Shown here: positions 42,225 through 54,159 of the stretch, one piece after another | Position numbering within the stretch: the first letter of the stretch is position 1 | Layout of the letters: the number at the start of each line of letters is the position of its first letter | NCBI GenBank assembly: GCA_024291935.2 | Contig: CM044316.1 | Location: forward strand, 5,448,501-5,512,500 | Direction of reading: 5' to 3' | DNA length: 64,000 nucleotides | Source of the DNA: Okapia johnstoni | Lineage: Eukaryota > Chordata > Mammalia > Artiodactyla > Giraffidae | Notes under the pieces: model-generated | The model's database searches: none | What the model was told of the DNA's origin: nothing | What the model saw: only the letters and a program-made list of their open reading frames with translations | Translations under genes and position numbers: made by a program

Positions 42225-43175
42225 AGGGAGGGGGTGGCACCATCAGAGCGCGTGGAGGGTGGAGGGTAGAGGGGTGGGGCAACACTGACATCCACCTCTG
42301 GACAGACAGCCTCAGGCCCACGGCCTGGATCCATGGGCTCTCCTGAAAACCCAGAAAGGCCAAGGAGTCTCGTCTGTCTATAAACGTAACCCTGACTTCA
42401 GGTTCGAGGCTCCTGCAGAGCCACAGCACCAGGCACCCCGCCTCCGCCAAGATCAAACCCTTCCCCCGGAGTCTGTCCACATCCCAGGCCGCGTCCCTCC
42501 CCACCAGCCTCTCAACCCTCAAGTCCAGCAGCCACAGCCGTCTCTCAGCTCAGTCCTTCCTGGCCTCTCCTCTCTGACAAACACTCCCCTGGCAAGTTCC
42601 CAAGCAGATGAAGACTCGGTCCCACATGCCTTGGTTATGGCCCCCAAACACAAGAGGGGCAGAGAGAGGAAGGGTGGGATGAGCAAGACTGACCTTGCCC
42701 GGAAACTCAGGGACCTCGAAACCCCACTGAGGAGAATGAAGTCAGGGAGCACCCCCAAAACTTGCTCCAGAGAACTCTTCAGTGGACATTCACTTCTAGA
42801 ACCGACAACTCCATTCCCATCATGACGAGAACATCAGGCAGACACAGATCGGAGGCCTCCTACAGGAGTTCTGGTCAATTCTCCCCAAGGTTGTGAAAGA
42901 CTGAGGAGCCGCCCCAGCCAGAGGAAACTGGGGAGCTATGATGACTGAATGTCCCAGGGTTGTCTGCAGAGGGTCATGACCAGAAAGAAGACGTGAATGG
43001 AGGAGCTGGTGATGTCTGAATAAGGTCAGACAGTTGGTGAATAGCAGTGTGTTGGTGTCAGTTTCTGAGTCGTACAAACGTACCCTGATAGTGTGAGGTG
43101 TTCACATTCAGGCAACAGGGGTGAGGGGTTCAGGGGACTCCCTGTTTGGTCTTTGCAACTTTTCTGGAAACCTAA
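42225..43175. other. Intron 1 sequence upstream of MYO9B exon 2
   Basis: No repeat or gene recognised. Confidence 0.4.
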
Positions 43176-43177
43176 AA

Positions 43178-43355
43178 TGATTTCCTCAGTCGTCCAGTGG
43201 TTAAGAATCACCTTGCAAGGAAGGGGATGCGGGTTCGATCCCTGGTCCAGGAAGTAAGATCCCACATGCAGCTAAGCCCACAAGCTCTGGAGCCCACACG
43301 CTACAACAAAAGGTGTGCTTCAACTAAGACCTGATGTGGTCAGATATGTATTTTA
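43178..43355 (+). mobile_element. CHR-type SINE
   Basis: CAGTCGTCCAGTGGTTAAGA, GGGTTCGATCCCTGGTCC, CTAAGACCTGATGTGGTCAG. Confidence 0.88.
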
Positions 43356-43744
43356 AAGAATGACCCCAGCAGGAAAAGCCTATTTAGAAAAAAACATTTG
43401 CTCCTGAAGACATTTTGAGAAAAGAGAAAAGGCAGTCACTGTTGGCAACAGCTCACTTTTGTATCTTAGAGCAAGAGGCAGAAGTGCAGTGTGGGTCATG
43501 TGGGGCTCACTGTGTGCCACCCGAGTGTGGCTGCAGATACAAAGATGAACCAGACCTTGGCTCAAAGCCCAGTGGGAGATGCTGATATGCAAACAAATGT
43601 GAGAGATTATCAACCATGAGCGTGAGAAACTACTGTCCCTGAGAGCCAGAGCAGGCTTTAGAGAAGTGGTACCATCTAAGACGGGTTCTAAAGGATGAAG
43701 AGGAATTCGGTCAACAGGAAGGCAAAGGAGGGAGGAGAGTGTGG

Positions 43745-43870
43745 TAGGCGCATTGTCTATTTTTGTAAAAAAAAAAAAAAAAAAAAAGTTTCACTGGAAT
43801 GAAGCTCTGCCCATTCATGTACATACTGTCTACATCTGCCTTTGTTATAACAATATAACCACGACAGAGA
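43745..43870 (-). mobile_element. hAT-type MITE fragment
   Basis: GTCTATTTTTGTAAAAAA, TTCATGTACATACTGTCTAC, ACCACGACAGAGAC: half of the CAGGGGTCAGCAAAC family in reverse, with an expanded A-run at 43769-43788. Confidence 0.65.
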
Positions 43871-43874
43871 CTAG

Positions 43875-44478
43875 TAAACTTAAGGCCTGGAAAGTTGAAT
43901 ATACTTTTTTCCCAGTCCTTTGTAGAAACAGTAGGCTGACCTCGGCATGACTCAGCCCTGCGGACATGAGGGGCCACCAGAGGCTGTGATGATCTGGACT
44001 CCGGGAGACTGAGTCCCACAGCAGTGCTGGGAGGGCAGGTGACGGGCAAGGCTGCACCAACCAGCAGGAAGGTTGGAGCAGATGGGAACATTTAATTTCC
44101 TAAACTTTCCCCCAAATTGTTAAGGAACTTTGGTATATTTCCTTCCAGCTTAATATTCAACAGATGTTACACGTTTTAATAAAGCCTGAATTGCTCTTAA
44201 TGGGATATGTTGGTACAAATGAACATGTCTCCATGTCATGAAATATGCTCTGAAACATGATTTCTGAGTTCTTGGACACACAACATTGTGTAGAACTCTG
44301 AGAATTTCCTTGGGATCAGTTAACTCATGCAGAATTAGCAGATAAGTGGATATGAACATAGCTAAGTGTCTTTCCTCAAAATGCCCCTGTATCCTGCAGA
44401 AAATGTATCCTGCAGAAAAATGATGAAACAATAGAAACACTTTGGCAGTTTCCTTAAAAGTTAATATGTGCCTAGTGG
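43875..44478. other. AT-rich intron 1 sequence
   Basis: No confident repeat. A 135-codon minus-strand open frame (44150-44557) runs into L1M sequence and is not a recognised gene. Confidence 0.35.
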
Positions 44479-44479
44479 G

Positions 44480-45305
44480 TGACCCACTCCTAGCGATGGA
44501 ACCACTCCTAGTAGTTACTCCAGAGACACAAAGCAGATGCTCATACACAGACTGCACATAAATGGGCTTACTGACATTGTTTCTAAAAGCCCCAGACTAG
44601 AAACAACCTGAATGCACACAAACCGGTGAATGGACAAGTAAACCGGCCACACAATGGAACATGACTCTGCTGTGAGAATGGACCAATCTCTGACCCTCAC
44701 AATAGCACAGAACAACACAGAACCATCTTGGAATCTGGGTGCTGAGTGAAAGACCGAAAATGAAAAAGAATATATATAGACCCCAAAATTCTACTCCTAG
44801 GTATGAACCCCAAGTACTTAAAGACAGGTATCCAAACAGATACTTGTACACACGCGTTCACAATAACCCTATTAGCCAAAACGTGGGAAAAAACCCAACT
44901 TTCCATCAGCTGATGAAAGAGTGGAATGGTCCTTGCTACAATGTGGACGAACCCTGAAAATATCACGCTGGATGAAAAAGGCCAGACACCAAAGCCTATG
45001 TGTTTTAGGACTCTGTCTATTAGGAAATGTCCAGAATGGGTAAATCCATAGAAATGGGCAAAACCACAGATTAGTAGTTGCCAGGGGCTAGGGAGTGAGG
45101 TGGGGGAATGGGGAGAAACTGCTGATGGATGCAGGGTTTCCTTTTGGGGTGATGGAAAAGTTGTGGAGCTACACAGACGAGACGGTTGCACAACATTATG
45201 AACATGCTAAATATCAATGAACTGTTCACTTTAATGTTATATGAATGTTGTATGTTAATTTAATGTGATGTGAATTTCACCTCAATAAAAATTTCAAAGC
45301 TGTAT
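44480..45305 (+). mobile_element. Two L1M-type LINE pieces in tandem
   Basis: First piece TAGAAACAACCTGAATGCAC and ACAATGGAACATGACTCTGC. Second piece, from about 44775, CCCAAAATTCTACTCCTAGG, GGAATGGTCCTTGCTACAAT, TTGCCAGGGGCTAGGGAG, CTCAATAAAAATTTC. Confidence 0.8.
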
Positions 45306-45329
45306 ATATATCACATGATTCCACATACT

Positions 45330-45775
45330 CCTAACCCTTGAACAACATGGGTTTGAACTCCGTGGGTCCACTTATATGCAGATTTTTTTCACTATATATG
45401 TACTTTGCATGTTTAGTCACTCAGTCGTGTCCGACTCTTTGGGAACCCATGGACTGTTCCTGCCAGGCTCCTCTGTCCAAGGGATTTCCCAGGCAAGAAC
45501 ACTGGAGTGGGCTACTATGCCCTCCTCCAGGGGATCTTCCAGACTCAGGGATGGAACCTGCGTCTCCTGTATTGGCAGGTAGATTCTTTACCATTGAGCC
45601 ACCTGGGAAGCAAACACACATTATAGACTTTAGTATAACATGACCTGTGGTTGGCTGAATCCCAGAGTGGAGTGCTATGTGTAACTGTAAAGTGATACAT
45701 GGATTTTGACTGTGTGTGTGTATGGAGGTCTGCATCCTTAAACCCCACATTGTTCAAGGGTCAACTGTACAGAAA
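45330..45775. mobile_element. Tigger-derived MITE split by Bov-tA
   Basis: Left end CTAACCCTTGAACAACATGG and GGTCCACTTATATGCAG; right end CACATTGTTCAAGGGTCAAC. A Bov-tA SINE lies between. Confidence 0.8.
45408..45613 (-). mobile_element. Bov-tA SINE
   Basis: Antisense: AGTCACTCAGTCGTGTCCGA, GGGATGGAACCTGCGTCTCC, TTGAGCCACCTGGGAAGC. Confidence 0.94.
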
Positions 45776-46015
45776 TTTCTAGAAAATGCAAACTAATCTA
45801 CAGAGACAGAAAGCTGACTGTTGGCTGCTTGAGGGAGGGTGACAGGGTGGGAGGACAAAGGAGCCGGGGAGACTTTTCAGACGATGGATGTGCTTTTTAT
45901 CTTGATGGTAGTTGTGGGCTCCTGGGTGCTTGCATGTGTCACAACTCATCCAATTACACACTTCAAATTAGTGCCATTTATAGTGTATAGGGTATAACTG
46001 TATACCCAATAAGAC
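45775..46015 (+). mobile_element. L1M-type LINE fragment
   Basis: AATCTACAGAGACAGAAAGC, GACGATGGATGTGCTTTTT, TGTGTCACAACTCATCC, TATAGGGTATAACTGTATAC. Confidence 0.68.
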
Positions 46016-46020
46016 TGTTT

Positions 46021-46192
46021 AGGGACATCGTGGTGGTCTGGCAGCTAGAACTCCGAGCTCTCTACCCTGTCCCTGTTCCCCACCCCAATGCAGGGGGCCT
46101 GGGTTTGATCCCTGGTTGAGGAACTAGATCCCACATGGCAACTAAGACCTGGCCCAGCCAAATAATTAAATACAAAATAAATATTACAAAAA
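46021..46192 (+). mobile_element. CHR-type SINE
   Basis: GGGACATCGTGGTGGTCTGG, GGGTTTGATCCCTGGTTGA, CTAAGACCTGGCCCAGCC, AT-rich tail. GACTGTTTA/AGCTGTTTA flanks suggest a TSD. Confidence 0.87.
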
Positions 46193-46197
46193 GCTGT

Positions 46198-46310
46198 TTA
46201 TGTATGGCTGAGCCCCCTCGCTATTCACGTGAAACTACAGTAACATTGTTTGTTAATTGGCCATACGTCAATATAAAATAAAAAGTTAAAAAGAAAAAAA
46301 GCACTATTTT
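46198..46310 (+). mobile_element. L1 3' tail
   Basis: TGTATGGCTGAGCCCCCTCG, CACGTGAAACTACAGTAAC, CATACGTCAATATAAAATA: the usual L1 3' terminal segment. Confidence 0.7.
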
Positions 46311-46314
46311 TAAA

Positions 46315-48735
46315 AAAGTATGTGAAATTATGAAAGGACTCAGGTTTCCTAGGAATGCAACTTTTTGGAACTTCTTGCTCTCTTTCCAAAATGCCCAATT
46401 CTTGAGCCCTGTCACCAAGCTCCTCATATGACACCGCAAGGAAAATGGCTCAGAATCTATGAGCTTGTCTATGTTCACAGGTATTGCCCACTTGACTGTC
46501 CCCCAGAAACAATGAGAGCTAATCTCAGGATGTGCCTGGGCAGCACCACAAGGCTGTGGAAGGTAGGTATTTGTGCACTTCTGAGACAGGTGAGACAGGT
46601 AAGAGTGCAAATTGTAGATATACACCTTAATCACGGTCATGTGAATGCATGTCTGTTGCTCGTGAACATACAACGAGCGTGAATGTGAGCATACATGTGC
46701 AGACGCGGACACACAGGCATCAACACGCACTCTCATACAACCATGCTCACACCTCTGCACACACAAACACAGACACATGAGTACGAACAGAGTTTCATCT
46801 GAATATACTCACACTCACGTGAGTGTAGACACATGACCCAGGGCTTCAGGCAGAGCCTGTCCCCCTGTGACACACACTCGTGGAACTGTGACTCACGTGC
46901 ACCACAACTTCCAGGGGATCGATCCAGCTCAAGGATGGGGCGAGGGCGGGGAGGGCTTTGGATGGTCTCAAGCCCAAGCAGCTTGGCTGCAAGTGACAGA
47001 AAGGTCACGTGGGTGCATCTGTTCTCTCCTCCCAGCAGACACAGGGCTGAGCAAGCAGCCACCGGGGCCCAATCATGTCATCTTGCTCCTCCCAGGGCCT
47101 CTGTCACCTGGGCTGACAAGGGTTTGGATGATGCTTGGATAAGCTGAGGGCTGTGTGGCCCACATCCGCCAGGGCTGCCTGATCATCAGGCACCCTTGGA
47201 GCCCCATGGGGGACTTTTATTGCTCTGGGCCCCCTGGTGAGAGGTGCAGGAGACCCCACGCCGTGGGGACAGTCACAGGCCAGGCCGGGCTGATGCACAC
47301 CCCACCCCCAGGCCAGGAGGAAGTAGATAAGGCTTGCTCAAGGCTCCTGCTGACCGCTGGAGCTGAGTGGGAAGAGGCGGGCCAAAGAGAAGGGGTAGGG
47401 CAGGGCAGACACCAGCTGGGGTCCCTTGCGGGAGTCCCCACAGGGCCCGCCTGACCAACCCCGAAGCAGCTGCCCTTCCAGGCCCCACCACATCTGCATC
47501 CTGGGAAAATTCCCCCTGCACCTGCCTGTGGGGCCCTCCCAGCACCCAACCAGCCTCACCTGAGCCCACACTCTCCTCTCAGAGTGGTTCCCTTTGCCCC
47601 CTCCCCAGGGGGAGGGGCCCTCCCACTGAAATAACTCATTTGCCTGAAAAACAAGAGACACTAGTAAATTCTTCTCTAGCCCAGGGTCCAGTTCCGAGCT
47701 TCCTCCTCACTTCCATGCAGCCTGAAGCAGCCCTTCCTGCTCCTTCCCCATCCTCAGTCTGCCATCACCCCCCACCGCCCCCGCTTCGGGCTGCCATCAC
47801 CCCCTATCATTACCCCCACACACACCTCCATCTGCCATCCCCTACACAGTTGAAACCACAGCTCCCCTCCCCAAAGATGCTACCAAGCTCCTGCCAGTCA
47901 CGCTTTTCCTGGTCCTGCCCACTTGCTCGGCAGCCCTGGGGATCAGGTGGCACCTGGACCTACCCCTGGGGCCCATCCACTGTTGTACTCCCCCTTCAGT
48001 GGCTAAGCTCCTGCCCAGGGACACCCACCCCACCTCTTGTCCCAAACACCGGAGGGTGTTTGCTCCCTGCTCCTCCCACTGACCACATCCTGTCTGCTGT
48101 CCCCAGAACAGCTTCTCTTTTCGCCAGGAGGTCGGGAGGACCCCTGAGGGACCCCTGCCTGCATCCCCCGGGAGCCCCTGGCAGTATGGGTCTAGGTGTG
48201 AGAGTCCCAGCACACAGCTCCTTGGGGCCTCCCTCCAGCCAGCCCTCCGCTCCTGGCCGTCAACCCCCAGGCAGCAGAGCCCCTCTTCGGTAGGTCGGCA
48301 GCCGCAGGAAGCAGCTCCTGCACATGCTCTAGCTACTGCTCATTCAGCCAGGCCCAGGCTCAAAGGGCAGACCTTGCAGGGCCCCATCAGTCAGGGAAAA
48401 GCTGCCTGAAGCCCCCAACCCACAGTGGGAAGTCTGGTTCCTGCAGCCCGGGCTACAGGCCCGAGACTCACTGAGCCACTGCCAGGGACTGGCACCCTGC
48501 CCTCCCCTCCAGCTCAGACAGAGGCAGGCACCTGCTGCCTCCTTCCAGTGCCATCCGTGTCCCCTGTCCTCATTCTCAGGTTGGGATGTCCCCGGACCCC
48601 TCCAGCAGACTCTAGGAAGCTCTGCTCCCAATGCAGTGTACCCTCATAGATCCAGAACCCCCCCATTCTCTAGGTGGAACCATTTTAACCCAAACACTTG
48701 CCTGGTCTGATCCCCTCTACAGCCTCACTTTGAAG
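46315..48735. other. Repeat-poor intron 1 sequence, C-rich on plus strand
   Basis: About 2.4 kb without a recognised transposon except a CA-rich stretch (46690-46830). From 47100 the plus strand is rich in C and CT. A 308-codon plus-strand open frame (47367-48293) is Pro/Ser-rich with no domain; I regard it as chance openness in stop-poor GC-rich DNA. Confidence 0.5.
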
Positions 48736-48990
48736 GCCCCTGACTCCCTCTTCCCAAGTGACTTCCGGAGAGGCCCCACCCTGCCAAAGAGAGAGGTCAG
48801 CCCGGAGCAGCCTCATTGGCATCGAGGATTAATATTTTTCTCAACCTGTGGCTATCCGTGGGCACAAAAGAGTGTTTTGTCACACTTAATCCTCTGACTG
48901 TCAGGCTGGGTTTTTGGAGAATTAAGTGTATTCAGTAACGATTTTTCTGTTTCTGGAAGCTGTTAAATGTCGGTCGCCCATTTTCCCCCC
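48736..48990. promoter_or_regulatory. Candidate regulatory element with paired TAATCC sites
   Basis: A repeat-free, more AT-rich island within GC-rich intron 1. GAGGATTAA (48824-48832) and its exact inverse TTAATCCTC (48886-48894) each contain TAATCC, the OTX/PITX/CRX homeodomain core. ACACTTAAT (48882-48890) is also inverted as ATTAAGTGT (48921-48929). Conservation is untested. Confidence 0.3.
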
Positions 48991-49094
48991 ACTGAACCAT
49001 GCCTACCCAGCTTACTGTTTTGGAGCAGCTCTTTGTATAGGAAGAGTATGACGTCTTCGCGATGTCTGATGAACTTCATTCATACCAATTTACT

Positions 49095-49377
49095 CTTTAA
49101 AAAAATATTTATTTTTTAGCTGTGCAGGCTCTTCTGTACTCTCTAGTTGTGGTGCACCAGCTTCTCGCTGTGGTGGTTTCTCTGGTTGTGGAGCACGGGC
49201 TCCAGGGCAAGCAGGCTCAGTAGTTGCGGCTTCTGGGCTCTAGACTGCAGGCTCAATAGTTGTGGTGCATGGGCTTAGCTGCTCCATGGCATGTGGGATC
49301 TTCCTGGACCAGGGATCGAACCCGTGTCTCCTGTACTGGCAGGCGGATTTTTTATCACTGACCCACCAGGGAAGCCC
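49095..49377 (-). mobile_element. CHR-2 SINE with perfect 13-base TSD
   Basis: Antisense: AAATATTTATTTTTTAGCTG, CTTCTCGCTGTGGTGG, ACCAGGGATCGAACCCGTG, CCAGGGAAGCCC. Flanked by ATACCAATTTACT at 49082-49094 and 49378-49390. Confidence 0.95.
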
Positions 49378-49584
49378 ATACCAATTTACTTCTGTGTATG
49401 CTGTTTTTTGATACAGATACCACATTTTCTGAGCAGACACCTCTGTGGGTCGCTTATTCCATGATGTCAGCAGCCTACTCTTCTCCTAGATTGGATGAAC
49501 ATGGAACCACACTCTGTTTTCCTCTCCCTCCCTGGACTTACTTTCCACATTTAAGCCTTTATTCATCTGGAAGTTATACTGGAG

Positions 49585-50285
49585 GGTGTAACAGTTTCCC
49601 AGGGCTACTCTAACAAAGGACTGTAAACCAGGTGGCTTAAAGCAAGAAAGATGTATTGTCTTGCCTTTCTGGATGAGCCCAAAAATCAAGGCGTGGGCAG
49701 CGCTGGCTCCTTCTGAGATCCTGAGAGAGAAACCTTCCTGTGTCTCTCCTGGCTTCTGGAGACCCTCACCCCTCCTTGGCTGGTAGGAGCATCACTCTGA
49801 TTTCTTTGGTGGCCTTCTCTGTCTCTGTGTCCTCCCCTCTTCTTATGAAGACATCAGATACTGGATTCAGGATGCGGCCACCGTGAGGTCTTTAACTATA
49901 TCCGCCAAGACCGTTATTGTTATTTTTTAATATTTATTTGTCTATTCACTTTTGGCTGCTTTGGGTCTCAGTTGCGGCATGCAGGATCTTCACTGCGGCC
50001 TGTGAGATCTTTCGTTGCGGTGCGTGGGCTTCTCCCTAGTCATGGCTTGAGCTCCAGAGCACAGAGTGGCTCAGTAGTTGAGGCACTTGGGCCCAGCTGC
50101 CCCACGGCATGTGGGATTTCAGTTCCTCAACCAGGGATCGAACCTGCGTTCTCTGCATTAGAAGGCGGATTCTTAACCAACGGGCCACCAGGGGAGTCCT
50201 AAGACCTGATTTCTAATCAAGGTCACATTCCAAGGTTCTGGGTGGGACATGAATTTAGGGGGACACCAATCAACCCAGTACGGTG
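49585..50285 (-). mobile_element. MaLR (MLT1-type) LTR split by CHR-2
   Basis: Antisense LTR: CAGTTTCCCAGGGCTACTCT, CAGGTGGCTTAAAGCAAG, GGCCTTCTCTGTCTCTGTG on the left; AATCAAGGTCACATTCCAAG and GGGGGACACCAATCAACCC on the right. Confidence 0.82.
49922..50200 (-). mobile_element. CHR-2 SINE
   Basis: Antisense: TTTAATATTTATTTGTCTAT, CTTCACTGCGGCCTGTGAG, ACCAGGGATCGAACCTGCG, CACCAGGGGAGTCC. AAGACC flanks match across the break in the LTR. Confidence 0.9.
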
Positions 50286-50289
50286 TGGG

Positions 50290-50955
50290 AGGTGAAAGGA
50301 GGATCCAGACGAGCTTCAAAGAATGAAACAAGTGTTTTCCTGCTTTTTCTTAAAGAATCTGTCTCTCCCCTGACCAGGGAGCTTCTTTGTTAAAGAAGAA
50401 AAGTGAAGTTATGTTACACAGGCATGGGTCTGCCCCTGGGCTGTTGATACCTACGTGGCGCCGCGCTGTGATGACCACAGCTTCAGGGGATGTCCTTAAG
50501 CAGTGGACATCAGCTCACTGAGGCGCTCAGCTGATTTCTCTGGCTTCTAAGCATGCCTTCTGCACAGAGTCTAAACACAGCCTGAGGCCTGGAAGCCAGT
50601 CACACTGTAGCTTAAGGTCTTGTCCCAAGTACATGTGAAACCTGTACCCCAGGAAGCCCCAGACTGTGTCTGGAATGAAAGGAAGCAGGTCTGGGGCTGA
50701 GGAACTCCCCAGGTTCCCAGGAGGGATAGCTCAGCAAAGCAGCAACTGTACACTGTGGATGTGTATTGGGCATGGCAGGTCCCGAAAACCTATGTCTGTC
50801 TTTGATTCAAACCACCTCTCCCAATGCCCCCAAGTTAAAAGCCTGTTCTGCCTTCTGACCAATGCTCATGGAAGCGCATGCAGCGTGAACAGGAAGGAAA
50901 ATCTATCCCTGAACTGAGAGGATCTGTCTACCTGGAACTTGGTGGACAATTATGT
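50290..50955. other. Non-repetitive intron 1 sequence
   Basis: No gene or repeat recognised. Confidence 0.35.
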
Positions 50956-50959
50956 GCTC

Positions 50960-51790
50960 ATCACTAAATGGAACTCAAACTGCAGACTCTAACATTCCTG
51001 GATGAAAAAGCCAAAGGTGGACTTGAAATGCACATCGAAGGATGAGTGGAGGGACTCCCCTAGTGGTCCAGTGGTTAAGAAACCTCCTACTATGCAGGGG
51101 ACATGGGTTCGATCCCTGGTTTGGGAAGATCCCACATGCAGTGTAGCAACTAAGGCCATGCGCCACAATTACTGAGCATGCACTCTAGCGCCTGCAAACC
51201 ACAATTACTGAGCCTGTGTGCCACAATTACTGAAGCTCACGTGCCTAGAGCCCATGCCCTGCAACAAGAGAAGCCACTGCAAGGAAAAGCCCTTGCACTG
51301 CAACAAACAGTAGCTCTTGCTCGCTGCAACTAGAGAAAGCCCGTGGGCAGCAATGAAGATCTGGTAAAGCCAAAAATATAAAAACTGAATTAAATTAAAA
51401 AAAAAAAAAAGGATGAGTAGATAAACAAAATGTAGTCCATTCACCCAGCGTAATATTATGCAGCCATAAAAAGGAATGACACTCTAAGGCAAACTACAAA
51501 GTGGACGAACCTCCAAAACATCATGCCGAGTGAAAGCAGCCAGATACCAAGTATGATCCCATCGATAATGAGATGTCCAGAACATGCAAACCCATAGAGA
51601 CAGAAGGCAGATGAGTGGTTGCTGGAGGCTGGGGAGGAGGGGATCGGGACTGACCACTGATGGGCATCAGGTTTACTTTAGGGGTGACGGAAATGTTGTG
51701 GAACTCGACAGAGGTGGTGGCTGCAGAACACTGGGAATTCACTCCCTCTTAACTAACAGCCAGTCTTTGGTGCACAATATCAAGAATTCC
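50960..51790 (+). mobile_element. L1M-type LINE split by CHR-2
   Basis: Left CTCAAACTGCAGACTCTAAC; right GCAGCCATAAAAAGGAATGA, CCATAGAGACAGAAGGCAGA, GTTGCTGGAGGCTGGGGAG, ATGTTGTGGAACTCGACAGA. Confidence 0.8.
51048..51408 (+). mobile_element. CHR-2 SINE with 10-base TSD
   Basis: GGGACTCCCCTAGTGGTCCA, GGGTTCGATCCCTGGTTTG, several CACAATTACTGAG units, AAGATCTGGTAAAGCC and an A-run. Flanked by AAGGATGAGT at 51038-51047 and 51409-51418. Confidence 0.95.
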
Positions 51791-51794
51791 CACC

Positions 51795-52365
51795 GAAATA
51801 CCTGAATGGTGAAAAATGAAAAGGCTCTGGCAAACACCGTACCAGTGTCCTTTCTGTGCTCTGAGGAGATGTGAGCCTCAGTTCAGGGCCTTTCTCAGAG
51901 AAAGGAGGTACAGGGAAGAGGAGGAGGCAACCCAAAGTCCAGCCCCAAGGGCAAGTGACAAATGTGCAAGAGCCGCTCTCTCTAGTCCGGCCAAGGCCTC
52001 ATGCATGAAAAAGCCCAGATTCCGCTGATCGGCTTGGCGAAAAGATTCCGAATTGACTGGAAAATGAGGCGGATGGGGGCCTCTAGAAAGTGTAGCATAG
52101 CTGCTTCGTTTATATAAGGCCATAATTTGAAGCCACATGTTTACTGGATGAAATCATCCTCAAGCTAAGAGGAGGAGGCCAGGGTTACAGCAGCATCAGT
52201 TAGGATGCTGTTTTGGAGGCAGCGAGTTTCCACTTTTCCAGGCACGTTTCCTTGAGCCTGCTGGGATTTTTTTTAAGGAAATGATGACATGAAGTTATTG
52301 GTAAGATGGACCTGCCGAGAAACAGCTACAAAAGAAGCATGTTTCTCAGTCTTGGCGGCTCAGAG
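51795..52365. other. Unassigned intron 1 sequence
   Basis: No gene or confident repeat recognised. Confidence 0.35.
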
Positions 52366-52369
52366 TTGT

Positions 52370-52575
52370 AAGACAGCTTAGGGCTTGAGTAAGAGTGGGG
52401 GAATGTGGCCACAGGCCAGGGAGCCCCCAGAAGCTGGAAGGGGCAAGGAAGGGTCCTCCACCCATCCCCAGAGTCTCTGCAGACAGTCATGGACCTGCTG
52501 ATGCTCCAGTTTTGGGCTTCTGGCCTCCAGAACTTCAAGGGAATCAATTTCTATCATTTAAGCCACGCAAGCTTG
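52370..52575 (+). mobile_element. MaLR (MLT1-type) LTR, 3' half
   Basis: GGGGGAATGTGGCCACAGGC, CAGTTTTGGGCTTCTGGCCT, CATTTAAGCCACGCAAGC. Confidence 0.68.
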
Positions 52576-53114
52576 TGGTGCCAATTTACAGAAGCCCCAG
52601 GACATGAGTCCAAGGTGTCGTGTGCACAAGGTGCTGAGTTCCCCAAGAGAGGCCGTGATCAGGAAGGGCCACCACCTCTTTTTGCTTAATTTAAAAACCC
52701 CCGGAGAAGCCCCTCCCAAACACCCTCTCATGACTGTCCCTTTCTCTCTTAACTCATCCCTTGGCCTTCCAGTCTGGCCCAACCAGTCTGAGTCTTAGAA
52801 AAAGCCCTTTCTCCCAGGCCCATGCTGGGGAAACCTGGTCCATTCATCTCTCCCCAAGGCTGATCCTTCTTGGAGCCTGCTGTTACATCCCCAAAGAGGA
52901 TGTCTTCTTTCAAAATCCATCCAGTCAACAAATGTTTCTCTGCTGCCCACCCTGCCGGGCTGGGCCAGGCCAGGCTGGCAGCCGGCAGCTGGTAAAATAG
53001 GGAGTGAGAATGTGGGGATGAGGTCTGGCCCTCAGGCAACCTGACAGATCAACCCACTAGCGAAGAGGCGTTTCCAACAGTAATGGTGCTTTCGGAAAGA
53101 AAAAGCGCAGTGTG

Positions 53115-53345
53115 TTCAAGCAGCAGCTCTCAACTATGGGGTGGGTGAGGGGATCCTGCCCCACCCCACGGGACACTTGGCAAAGGCTGGAGACATTTTT
53201 GGTTGTCACTACTGGAGGGAGGGGAGAGACTTCTGGCATCTGGTGGGTGGAGATCTGGGACGCTGCTCAACACCCTGCAACGTGTGGGACGTCCCCCACA
53301 GCAGAGAGTGATCTGGTCCTGGATGTCAGTGGTGCTGCCCCGGGG
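53115..53345 (+). mobile_element. MER20
   Basis: GCAGCTCTCAACTATGGGG, CTGGAGACATTTTTGGTTGT, GGCATCTGGTGGGTGGAGA, GATGTCAGTGGTGCTGCC. Confidence 0.87.
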
Positions 53346-53349
53346 ATGG

Positions 53350-54155
53350 AACTGACCAGAGCAGGGTGGTCATTGTGGAGCAGCCGGGGGGCGGCACAGG
53401 CAAGTGCCCAGAAGAGAGAGCTGCCTAGGCCTGTGCAGTGCGAGGGGATGGGTGGGCTGAGCGTGGCGATGGCAGCCTAGGCGAGGGCGGTGAGCTCCAA
53501 GGGCAGAGGCAGCCGGGGCTGGCCTCGGAACAAGGGGACCAGTGTGGCTGGCAGGGCCGAGGCTGGAGGGGGAGGGGCTGGGGTCAGGAAGGTCAGATCC
53601 CACAGGGCCTTGTGAATGTGGGAAGGAGTCTAGATTTTCCTGCAAGTCTGATAGGGAGCCCTGGGCGGGTGGAGGCAGAGAGAACCAAGACACAGTGACA
53701 TCAAGAAAGGATCAGCCAGGCCTAGCATGGCAGGCAGACCGGGAGCGGGGGGTGAGGGGTACTGGGCAGCCCCTGCAGGTGTGACAGGTCAGGGGGACTG
53801 ATGGTGGTTTGGGTCAGGTCCATGGATCAGGTGGGTTCTGATTACAAGGGGAAGGCAGACCTGCAAGGCCCTGTGAGGGGCTGGGATCTGGGTCCTTCCC
53901 TATAGACCAGTGGGCTGGTAAAGACTCAGAAAGTCTTCTGGGAAGTGGGTCTGGGCAGGCAGAGGGGGGCCCTTTGTGACCCCCACCCTTCAATCACACA
54001 GTTCATTTGTCGTTGTGCCCAAATGGAAAGCCACCTTGAGAACCTAATACGGGCAGAGCTGCGGTGACAACACACAAAAGCCCTGCCTGAGACCAGGCCG
54101 AGCAGCCTCCAGAGAACAAGGGAACCCTGCTTGGTTTTTACAGGCAGTTCAGAGC
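53350..54155. other. G-rich intron 1 sequence
   Basis: Plus strand is G-rich with many GGG and GGGG tracts. No gene or repeat recognised. Confidence 0.4.
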
Positions 54156-54159
54156 CCGC

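Noticed and set aside
47367..48293. 308-codon plus-strand open frame
   Set aside because: Pro/Ser-rich composition follows local C-richness; no domain, no splice logic, and overlapping open frames on the other strand.
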